A DNA stretch of 64,000 bases from Rhodanobacter sp. A1T4 (lineage in GTDB: Bacteria > Pseudomonadota > Gammaproteobacteria > Xanthomonadales > Rhodanobacteraceae): NCBI RefSeq assembly GCF_014207185.1, contig NZ_JACHCP010000010.1:186001-250000 (forward strand), in the 5' to 3' direction. The notes under the pieces are model-generated. The model saw only the letters and a program-made list of their open reading frames with translations. It ran no database searches and was not told the origin of the DNA. This document shows, in pieces, positions 55,055-63,420 of this stretch; position 1 is the first letter of the stretch; each line of letters begins with the position of its first letter. A program made the translations under genes and the position numbers.

Positions 55055-55936
55055 TCAGCCGTTCTCTTTGTCATAAGGGCTTGGCCGATCATCCGCCGAG
55101 TAGCGCTTGTATTGCCACTGGTACTGCGCGAACGCCAGCTCGACACAGGATTGAACGCCCTGATTGAGTGCCGTGCAGGCAATGGCCAAATCGGCATCGA
55201 CGATGCTCTCGGGTGCCGGCAACAAATGGACGCGATAGCCCGCGCCCGCCGGCAAGCGTTCCGCAAATCCGAACAGCACCGTCGCTCCGGTACGGGCCGC
55301 CAACCGTGGCAACAGCACCATGGTCAGCGCGTCGCGACCGAAGAACGGCGCGAATTCGCCCTCACCGGCGCGCGGCTTCTGATCTGGCAGGATGCCTACC
55401 GTGCCACCCGCCGCCAGTCGCTTGTACAGCGTACGCACGCCGGCGCCATCGGCACGTACCTGCTCTGGCGCCAGCGCGCCGCGAACCTTGCGCAGCAGGG
55501 CTTCCACTGCTGCGACGCGAGGTGGCCGATACAGAATCGACATCGGCGTCTTGCGGCACAGCCAGTAGTTGAGCAATTCCCAGCAGCCCAGATGCGGTGC
55601 GGCGATGATCACGCCTTTGCCCCTGGCCAGCGCGGCATTGAGCAAGCCTTCGCCGCGCACTTCACGGATCAGTTCCAACGCATGCTCCGCGCCGCCGCCC
55701 CAGATTTTGGCGAGCTCGACCACCGACTTGCCGCTCTCGATCATCACCTCGCGCAACAGCGTCGCCTGTGCTGCATCATCCAACTGCGGTTGCACGATGC
55801 GTAGGTTCACCGCGGTGTTCTGCACCGTGCGGTTGTTTCGCCACAGCACCAACCGGCCCAGCACGCTGCCGATGCCATGCAGCGCACGCAGAGGCAATTG
55901 GCCGAGCAGGCGCAGGAAGAGATAAACGAAGGTCAT
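55055..55936 (-). CDS. LpxL/HtrB-type lipid A acyltransferase
   Basis: The 293-aa product has an N-terminal membrane anchor (FVYLFLRLLGQLPLRALHGI). The catalytic HX4E motif is in IIAAPHLGCWELLNYWL near residue 113, with LYRPPRVAAVEALLRKVRG and GILPDQKPRAGEGEFAPFFG downstream. It transfers a secondary fatty acid from acyl-ACP to lipid A or its precursor at the inner membrane. It sits at the end of the envelope cluster, convergent with the TPR gene. The start could be ATG 55936 or 55954; neither has a strong ribosome site. Confidence 0.88.
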   Translation of the reverse strand: MTFVYLFLRLLGQLPLRALHGIGSVLGRLVLWRNNRTVQNTAVNLRIVQPQLDDAAQATLLREVMIESGKSVVELAKIWGGGAEHALELIREVRGEGLLNAALARGKGVIIAAPHLGCWELLNYWLCRKTPMSILYRPPRVAAVEALLRKVRGALAPEQVRADGAGVRTLYKRLAAGGTVGILPDQKPRAGEGEFAPFFGRDALTMVLLPRLAARTGATVLFGFAERLPAGAGYRVHLLPAPESIVDADLAIACTALNQGVQSCVELAFAQYQWQYKRYSADDRPSPYDKENG

Positions 55937-56064
55937 GTCGGCACGCATCCGCACAGTTTACGGGAGCGCGTCCGACGTGACCGCAGGGATCACGTCTACA
56001 GGCCTGTGCTTTCACCCATCGGCGGGTCGCTTTAAGCTGAAACTCCAGCCACCCAGATGCCAGC

Positions 56065-56520
56065 ATGATTGCCCTGATCCAACGTGTACTGTCCGCCCGC
56101 GTCGATGTGGGCGATGAACTTGTCGGCCGCATCGGCCCAGGCCTGCTGGCTCTGGTAGCGGTGCAGCCAGACGATGGCGAAGCACAGTCCAGACGCATGC
56201 TCGAGCGTTTGCTTGGCTATCGCGTGTTTGCCGACGACACCGGCCGCATGAATCGCTCGCTCGCGGAGACCCACGGCGGCCTGCTGCTGGTCAGCCAGTT
56301 CACCCTCGCGGCCGATACGCGTTCGGGCATGCGGCCGGGCTTTTCGACGGCAGCAACACCGGAACAGGGCCGGATATGGTTCGATCGATTGGTCGAACTC
56401 GCGTGTGATGCACACCCCGGGGTGGAAACCGGCCGCTTTGGTGCCCATATGATGATCCAGCTGGTGAACGACGGGCCGGTAACTTTCTGGCTCGACACCG
56501 GGCGAGCGGAGCCCACATAA
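56065..56520 (+). CDS. dtd: D-aminoacyl-tRNA deacylase
   Basis: The 151-aa product is of exact family length. It has the N-terminal [18 protein letters not shown], the catalytic SQFTLAADT motif near residue 77, and the cross-subunit Gly-cisPro loop in [11 protein letters not shown] near the C terminus. It frees tRNAs mischarged with D-amino acids or glycine. It lies divergent from the acyltransferase gene and upstream of rpoD, which has its own promoter. Confidence 0.96.
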   Translation: MIALIQRVLSARVDVGDELVGRIGPGLLALVAVQPDDGEAQSRRMLERLLGYRVFADDTGRMNRSLAETHGGLLLVSQFTLAADTRSGMRPGFSTAATPEQGRIWFDRLVELACDAHPGVETGRFGAHMMIQLVNDGPVTFWLDTGRAEPT

Positions 56521-56601
56521 AGCGCATTTCGCAGAGCACGCTAAAGGCCCGATCTGGCGCGATTTTTGCGTACCCCAATCGAAACTTTTTCACTTGAAAT
56601 C

Positions 56602-56630
56602 TGGTCAAAAAAGCAGCATATCGCTATAAT
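56602..56630 (+). promoter_or_regulatory. sigma-70 promoter for rpoD
   Basis: TGGTCA (56602-56607) and a perfect TATAAT (56625-56630) are separated by 17 bp. They lie 33 bases before the rpoD start codon. Confidence 0.7.
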
Positions 56631-56662
56631 GTCCGGTTCTTGAACCCCGCGGCGGTCGGTTA

Positions 56663-58537
<1,875 letters not shown>

Positions 58538-58553
58538 GTTTCAGCACATAGCC

Positions 58554-58590
58554 AAACAAAACGCCCGCCTACGCGGGCGTTTTGTTTTTT
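58554..58590 (+). terminator. bidirectional rho-independent terminator after rpoD
   Basis: AAACAAAACGCCCGC / GCGGGCGTTTTGTTT is a 15-bp perfect stem with loop CTAC, continuing into TTT. It also lies just downstream of the convergent histidine-rich gene. Confidence 0.92.
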
Positions 58591-58606
58591 ACTGGTGACG
58601 ACTTGA

Positions 58607-58798
58607 TCAGTGCTGGATCGGGTGATGCACCACAGGACGGTGGCGCGGCAGCGGGCGGCGGTGGACGACGCGATGATGAACCGGTGCGCGATGCACGACA
58701 TGATGAGCGGCCGGGTGGTGAACCACCTGCTGCGCCATTGCCGGCACGGCAACCATGGCGCCCAAAGCAATCAAACCAGCGATCAATAAACGCTTCAT
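58607..58798 (-). CDS. small exported histidine-rich protein
   Basis: The 63-aa product has a signal peptide (LLIAGLIALGAMVAVPAMA, cleavage after AMA). Its mature part of about 41 residues is nearly all His, Arg, Val and Pro (VVHHPAAHHVVHRAPVHHR continuing in the same style). Twelve of the 40 residues are histidine, mostly as HH pairs. It is strongly basic and could bind Zn, Cu or Ni in the periplasm, but no metal-transport gene is beside it. The ATG at 58798 is chosen at the signal peptide. I recognise no named family. Confidence 0.65.
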   Translation of the reverse strand: MKRLLIAGLIALGAMVAVPAMAQQVVHHPAAHHVVHRAPVHHRVVHRRPLPRHRPVVHHPIQH

Positions 58799-58973
58799 AA
58801 GATTCTCAAACTCCGTTCGTTGAGGATGGATGCGAACTACGCGTATCCGGCCTGATGGCCGACGCCCGATAATACGCACACGCCACGTGCAGACAATGTA
58901 GCCAACTCAGTAACAGCAACACCTCAGCCCATCGTCGTTTCCATCCGCATTGGTTACACTTGCCAGTCCGCAA

Positions 58974-59049
58974 GGGCCTATAGCTCAATGGTTAGAGCAG
59001 AGGACTCATAATCCTTTGGTTCGAGGTTCGAGTCCTCGTGGGCCCACCA
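58974..59049 (+). tRNA. tRNA-Ile2(CAU), lysidine type
   Basis: This is a 76-nt cloverleaf with encoded CCA. The acceptor GGGCCTA pairs with the 3' TGGGCCC arm, and the anticodon stem GAGGA/TCCTT holds loop CTCATAA, anticodon CAU. The short D-loop (AATGGTTAGAGCAG) and body resemble E. coli ileX rather than elongator tRNA-Met, so CAU should be modified to lysidine to read AUA; tRNA-Met remains possible. TACACT at 58955-58960 is a plausible -10. The accessory region begins 24 bp downstream. Confidence 0.85.
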
Positions 59050-59073
59050 AATACCAGTTCGACGGGGTTCGTG

Positions 59074-59139
59074 TGTGGCTGAAAGCATAAGTTGGCCACT
59101 ATGGCCAATTTATGATTACAAAATAAGCATAAGTTGGCC
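59074..59139. repeat. left end repeats of the primase–helicase element
   Basis: AAGCATAAGTTGGCC occurs at 59083-59097 and again at 59125-59139 (period 42). Between them GGCCAATTTATG (59103-59114) is an inverted partial copy. Confidence 0.8.
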
Positions 59140-59344
59140 GGAACCGCGCTGTCGGGAGCCTGTTAAGCGGTCGTAGGTAAGCCCTGCCGAGTTTCGCGCC
59201 ACCCTACGCCTCACGCGTGTACGAGCGCCAGAAGGCGGGCTCTCGCCGAGCGAGGCAGCCACAGCACGTATGTAGGTAGCCCATTCCAGGCTCGTGAGTG
59301 TGGGATGAAAGGCGCCCAGGGCATATCTTGCTCAGGCCTGCTAG

Positions 59345-59494
59345 GCAGCCAAAAAGATCGTTAAGAAAGCGGCGACCAAAAAGGTCGCAAAACCCACTGC
59401 GAACAAGGTCGCCGCGAAATCGCCGAAGCCGGCAACCAAGCGGCCGGCGAAGGCCGGTCGAACCCGCGCCACAGTCACAACGCGAAAGCGCTAG
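59345..59494 (+). pseudogene. Lys/Ala-rich tail of a histone-H1-like or topoisomerase-type protein
   Basis: After an in-frame TAG (59342-59344), 49 codons encode AAKKIVKKAATKKVAKPTA and similar, ending TTRKR and a stop. The composition resembles H1-like bacterial DNA-binding tails, including the one on topA at 36 kb. No start codon or folded domain precedes it, so it is a truncated remnant or a chance low-complexity frame. The rest of 59140-59628 holds no recognisable gene. Confidence 0.35.
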
Positions 59495-59628
59495 TGCACG
59501 AACTTTCTGCAGCCGCACCGGCACGCGCAACGCAGTACCTGGAAGAACGCACGCGGACGACGCAGGTATGGACGGACGTATGCGCCGGGTGTCCCATCAT
59601 AAGTCGGTCAAGGAGCTAAGAAGGCATT

Positions 59629-59844
59629 GTGCCAATGATGTTCGAGGCGGCCTGTTCAAAATTGGGCTGCCCCGAGGCTGACACTTGCCGACCTAACACG
59701 GAGGTCTTTTCAGTGTCCTGGACAGATGCCGCCAAGCCGCTGCCAGACGGCCTCGCGGATCATGATGCCGGCGTCCGCATCGGACACTCATTACTTATAC
59801 TTCGGGACTCAGCTGGGCCGATAGACTTGCTCTCATCACTGTGA
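59629..59844 (+). CDS. possible small protein upstream of the primase–helicase gene
   Basis: This 71-codon frame contains FSVSWTDAAKPLPDGLADHD, which faintly recalls the W...LPD.D opening of DUF551-type small proteins found in phages and islands. The following part lacks the family's usual VL and aromatic positions, so it could be a decayed copy. It ends 26 bp before the primase–helicase start and might be co-transcribed. Support is weak. Confidence 0.25.
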   Translation: MPMMFEAACSKLGCPEADTCRPNTEVFSVSWTDAAKPLPDGLADHDAGVRIGHSLLILRDSAGPIDLLSSL

Positions 59845-59870
59845 GAGACGAAAGATGAGGCGCTTTTTCG

Positions 59871-62237
59871 ATGGCGAACAATGTGACACTCACCGCCCTC
59901 CAGAAGGAAAACGCCCGGCTTATCGCACTGCTGGAAGCACACGGCGTTGAATGGCGCTTGCCAGCACTAAAGCCTTCGCCTGCAACCCTCGAAGAAACCG
60001 AGTCTTCGAAGCTCAGCACCATCGAGAAAGTGGCCCTCTTCCGCCGCCTGTTTCAGGGACGCACCGATATCTATCCCGTCCGCTGGGCGAGCAAATCTAC
60101 AGGCAAGGCGGGATACTCGCCTGCTTGTGCGAACGAATGGCGCCCCGGCGTTTGCGAAAAGCCGCGCATCAAGTGCTCGGAATGCAGCAATCGCCTGTTC
60201 ATTCCACTATCGGATGCTGTGATCTACGACCACCTTGCAGGAAAGCACACGGTAGGTGTCTATCCGTTGATGCCAGACGACACCTGCCATTTTTTGGCAG
60301 CCGATTTCGACGAAGCAGAGTGGGAAGAGGATGCCGTGGCCTTCGTCCAGTCTTGCCACGACTTGGGCGTTCCTGTCGCACTCGAAATCTCCCGCTCAGG
60401 TAACGGTGCACACGCCTGGGTGTTTTTCACCGGCCGCGCATCAGTCCGTGATGCACGTCGGCTTGGCTCAGCCCTCATTAGCCACACTTGCGCCCGTACC
60501 CGACAGCTCAAACTGACCTCCTATGATCGCCTTTTTCCAAACCAGGACACGATGCCCAAGGGAGGGTTCGGTAACCTCATCGCACTCCCATTGCAAAAGG
60601 GGCCCCGCGAAAACGGCTACAGCGTGTTCGTGGATGACGCGCTACAGCCGCACCCGGACCAGTGGGCTTTCTTGGCCTCATTGCTGCAAATGCCGGTACA
60701 CGACATTGAGCCCACCATCCTTCGCGCCACCGGGGGTGTGCATCCACTGGATGTAACTTTCATCGATGAGGAAGATCACAAGGAGCCATGGAAGCAATCC
60801 CCGATATTGACCAGCAAGTTGCCCGGGCCGATGCCGAAGTCGCTCAAAGTGACGTTGGCCAATCTCATCTACTTCGAGAAGGCAGAACTTCCGCAACCTC
60901 TCGCTAACCGCCTCATCCGTCTAGCTGCCTTCCAGAACCCTGAATTTTACAAGGCGCAGGCCATGCGCTTCGCCGTCTGGGATAAACCCCGCGTGATTGG
61001 CTGCGCTGAGAACTACCCCAACCACATTGCGCTGCCACGGGGTTGCCTGGATGCCGCCCAGGAACTGCTGAAGATCAACCGTATCGGTTGCGACGTGCGG
61101 GATGAACGCAACGAAGGGCAGCCGATCGAGGTAGAGTTTGCCGGCACGCTACGCATCGACCAGGAGGCAGCTGCAGCAGCAATGCTGCATCACGACACAG
61201 GCGTGCTATGTGCGCCGACGGCCTTCGGGAAGACGGTGACGGCGGCCGCCCTGATCGCCCGTCGGGGTGTCAATACGCTGGTACTGGTCCATCGCACTGA
61301 GCTACTCAAGCAATGGCAGGAACGCCTTCAATCCTTTCTCGCTGTCAGCAAGGGAGGGATTGGCACCATCGGTGGCGGCAAGGCCAAGCCAACGGGCAAG
61401 ATTGACATTGCCGTGATTCAATCGTTATCGCGACAAGGCGAGGTCAACTCACTGGTCGAGAACTACGGACACGTCATCATTGATGAATGTCACCACGTCG
61501 GCGCAGTATCGTTCGACGCCATCCTGAAGCGAGTTAAGGCGAAATTTGTGCTTGGTCTGACCGCCACGCCAATCCGCCGTGATGGCCAGCAACCGATAGT
61601 CTTCATGCAGTGTGGGCCGACCCGCTACACCGCTGCGCAACCTTCAAGCGCACCACATGATCTGGAAGTCATACCGCATTCGTTCAGCGCTCCAATCGAT
61701 CTTCCCCAGGAAGCAGGTATTCAAGACGTCTTCCGCCATCTTGCCAATGACCCTGCGCGGACGATCGCAATCGCCGACGCAATCCAGGATGCATTCAACC
61801 AAGGTCGCAAGGTTCTCGTGCTGACCGAACGTACTGAACACCTCGATGCCGTCGCCACCGCACTACTTGGGAAAATACCCAGCCTCTTCATCCTTCACGG
61901 CCGGATGTCAAAGAAGCAACGTGCCAAGTCGATCAAGGAGCTCGATGACCTTCCACCGGATGCGGCGAGGGCTCTTCTCGCCACGGGAAAGCTGGTTGGC
62001 GAAGGTTTCGACCACCCACCGCTTGATACGCTGGTGCTGGCAATGCCGATATCGTGGAAGGGCACGCTTCAGCAGTACGCCGGCCGCCTGCATCGTGAGC
62101 ACGCCACCAAGACCGATGTGCGCATCATCGACTTCGTGGACTTAGGCCATCCGGCGTTACTCCGAATGTGGGACAAGCGTCAACGCGGCTATCGGGCCAT
62201 GGGTTATAGGGTGTCTGAACTTCTCCCGGTGTTGTAG
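59871..62237 (+). CDS. TOTE-type archaeo-eukaryotic primase–polymerase fused to SF2 helicase
   Basis: The 788-aa two-enzyme protein begins with a short coiled coil (LQKENARLIALLEAHG, 9-25), then cysteines C86, C95, C102 and C105 that could bind zinc. A primase-polymerase core follows: DFD (145-147), SRSGNGAHAW (174-183) and the NLIALPLQ strand (235-242). The C-terminal half is a superfamily-2 helicase: Walker A APTAFGKT (448-455), DECHH (538-542), LGLTATP, GEGFDHPP and QQYAGRLHRE. The architecture matches proteins NCBI labels TOTE conflict system primase-domain proteins, thought to act in defence or element conflict. GAGGCG precedes the ATG. It is the only intact large gene in the IS21-type element. 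Activity is inferred from motifs. Confidence 0.85.
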   Translation: MANNVTLTALQKENARLIALLEAHGVEWRLPALKPSPATLEETESSKLSTIEKVALFRRLFQGRTDIYPVRWASKSTGKAGYSPACANEWRPGVCEKPRIKCSECSNRLFIPLSDAVIYDHLAGKHTVGVYPLMPDDTCHFLAADFDEAEWEEDAVAFVQSCHDLGVPVALEISRSGNGAHAWVFFTGRASVRDARRLGSALISHTCARTRQLKLTSYDRLFPNQDTMPKGGFGNLIALPLQKGPRENGYSVFVDDALQPHPDQWAFLASLLQMPVHDIEPTILRATGGVHPLDVTFIDEEDHKEPWKQSPILTSKLPGPMPKSLKVTLANLIYFEKAELPQPLANRLIRLAAFQNPEFYKAQAMRFAVWDKPRVIGCAENYPNHIALPRGCLDAAQELLKINRIGCDVRDERNEGQPIEVEFAGTLRIDQEAAAAAMLHHDTGVLCAPTAFGKTVTAAALIARRGVNTLVLVHRTELLKQWQERLQSFLAVSKGGIGTIGGGKAKPTGKIDIAVIQSLSRQGEVNSLVENYGHVIIDECHHVGAVSFDAILKRVKAKFVLGLTATPIRRDGQQPIVFMQCGPTRYTAAQPSSAPHDLEVIPHSFSAPIDLPQEAGIQDVFRHLANDPARTIAIADAIQDAFNQGRKVLVLTERTEHLDAVATALLGKIPSLFILHGRMSKKQRAKSIKELDDLPPDAARALLATGKLVGEGFDHPPLDTLVLAMPISWKGTLQQYAGRLHREHATKTDVRIIDFVDLGHPALLRMWDKRQRGYRAMGYRVSELLPVL

Positions 62238-62261
62238 GGATAGAGGGTAAGTCAGGACTGC

Positions 62262-62309
62262 GGCCAAATTATGCTTTCCAGTGGCGGCCAATTTATGGTT
62301 TCCGCCACA
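62262..62309. repeat. right end repeats of the primase–helicase element
   Basis: GGCCAAATTATGCTTTCC (62262-62279) and GGCCAATTTATGGTTTCC (62286-62303) are direct repeats with a 24-bp period. The first is the inverted copy (14 of 15 bases) of AAGCATAAGTTGGCC at the left end. Confidence 0.8.
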
Positions 62310-62390
62310 CGTGTGTGGTGATCCCAGCAATAACTGACAGTTTTGACACTTTCCGCTGGGAATCGCACTGTCACTTTCCGCTGGGAATTT
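62310..62390. repeat. remnant end of a second IS21-like element
   Basis: CACTTTCCGCTGGGAAT occurs twice (62347-62363 and 62372-62388, period 25), preceded by TGTGGTGATCCCAGC at 62314. Repeated short motifs of this kind are typical of IS21-family ends, but they differ in sequence from the ends of the primase–helicase element. No transposase accompanies them. Confidence 0.5.
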
Positions 62391-62404
62391 AGTGTCTTCC
62401 AGCC

Positions 62405-62446
62405 AAAAAGCATAAGGCCCTGAGAAATCAGGGCCCTATGCTTTTT
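62405..62446. terminator. strong bidirectional hairpin/terminator
   Basis: A 19-bp stem with one mismatch (AAAAAGCATAAGGCCCTGA and its near-complement) and a GAAA loop, with A/T-runs on both sides. No intact gene ends at it now, so it may be what is left of a deleted unit or serve the primase–helicase gene 170 bp upstream. Confidence 0.75.
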
Positions 62447-62461
62447 GAGGTTTTATGTGCG

Positions 62462-62549
62462 TGAAACAATAGTTTGGCACCCCCAAACCGTTGACTTGGC
62501 AGTGTAAATTTCGAAACTATTGTTTTTGAAAGCATAGTTTGGCCGCCCC
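62462..62549. repeat. third set of end-like repeats
   Basis: TGAAACAATAGTTTGGCACC (from 62462) recurs as TGAAAGCATAGTTTGGCCGC (from 62527). An inverted copy, CGAAACTATTGTTT, lies between them at 62511-62524. This looks like another relic of an IS21-like terminus. Confidence 0.45.
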
Positions 62550-63015
62550 AGGAGGCCGACTATGAGAGGATCGGCTGAGTCAATTCCCAAACCCTGAGGC
62601 AGGCCTTGTCGTGAACCTGGCAAGTTACGCCGCACAATCTGACCAGCATCGCCAACCAGTTGACCATACGACGGAAGGTCGCTAGTCGACATAAAAGTGG
62701 ACCGCCGATGGCTGCTCCGTGTGGTCGAAAGGGAGTGAGATTACGCGATAGCGCCGGCCCACGTAGGTCCGGCTATGCGCCCGATTGTTAGCCGGATCCA
62801 GCATGGATACGACGCCTCCGGTTCTGAGTGGCACAAAGCTTTAGAGTCCGATCCCATAACGCAAGGAGATCGGACGTGAAGAAGCGTTTTTCAAAACGTT
62901 TCATACGAGCAACTCGAAGCATGGAAGCTTCCGACAGCGCGGCTCTAGTTCTATCAAATGTGAAGTGTCCTCGTTCATTTGAGCCATGTGGAAGTTGAGT
63001 TTCTGTGGGCAATGA
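62550..63015. other. non-coding or decayed stretch
   Basis: No frame here encodes a recognisable protein and base composition is less GC-rich than the chromosome to the left. Short stretches such as GTCGACATAAAAGTGGACCG near 62685 recall transposon ends. I see nothing else that can be named. Confidence 0.4.
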
Positions 63016-63186
63016 ACGCGGCTCTACTTTCAGGTGCCCCCAAAAGTCGAATATAGGCTCACGGAATGGGGGCAGGCGTTATGCCCAGCACTCGATGCGC
63101 TACTCACATGGGCGTCCCAACGTGAGACAGAGCATACTGAAGCAGATCAGGTGGCTCTTCAGGAGGAGACTGGCAGTCCAGATTGA
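63016..63186 (+). pseudogene. C-terminal remnant of an HxlR-family regulator
   Basis: This frame, opening right after TGA at 63013, encodes TRLYFQVPPKVEYRLTEWGQ then ALCPALDALLTWASQRE. VPP.VEY.LT..G..L.P.L..L..W is the diagnostic wing and C-terminal helix of HxlR regulators. The helix-turn-helix half (about 60 residues) is missing, so the gene is broken at its 5' side. A divergent tail ends at TGA 63184. The adjoining 63187-63420 shows no gene. Confidence 0.65.
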
Positions 63187-63420
63187 TCAGACTACGGGCA
63201 TTTGCTGCAGACTCCCGGTTTCGCTGCGAGAGTGCATCAGAAGGAATCGCGATATCTTTGACACTAGGGAACAATGACCCTAGGGATCGCGGACGTCGAA
63301 AGCGGACATCGTCGAGCACGGCCGATTGACCCCGTGGATTCTATTTGGACTCAAATGCTGTCCTTGGAGCAGTAACTTGGACAAGTTCTACGTCCAAAAT
63401 ACGGAAAGGAATTTCGAGTT

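Larger units (their letters stand above)
59074..62309. mobile_element. 3.2-kb element with IS21-type ends carrying a primase–helicase gene and no transposase
   Basis: The outer ends (59074-59097 and 62286-62309) are 24-bp inverted repeats matching at 21 of 24 positions. Both start TGTGGC and end TTGGCC reading inward. Extra copies of the end motif lie just inside each end. CGTG borders both sides (59070-59073 and 62310-62313), a possible 4-bp target duplication. TG...CA termini, multiple internal end repeats and a short duplication are hallmarks of the IS21 family. Inside there is no istA or istB, only the primase–helicase gene and small remnants. The flanking match extends by chance or by a neighbouring end to CGTGTGTGG, so the duplication is not certain. 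Confidence 0.6.

Noticed and set aside
58974..59049. Elongator tRNA-Met instead of tRNA-Ile2
   Set aside because: Anticodon CAU allows both, but the short D-loop and arm sequences resemble ileX more than metT; kept as an alternative only.
59074..62309. Ordinary IS21 insertion sequence
   Set aside because: Although the ends fit, no istA or istB reading frame, DDE motif or IstB Walker motif exists between them; the occupying gene is a primase–helicase.
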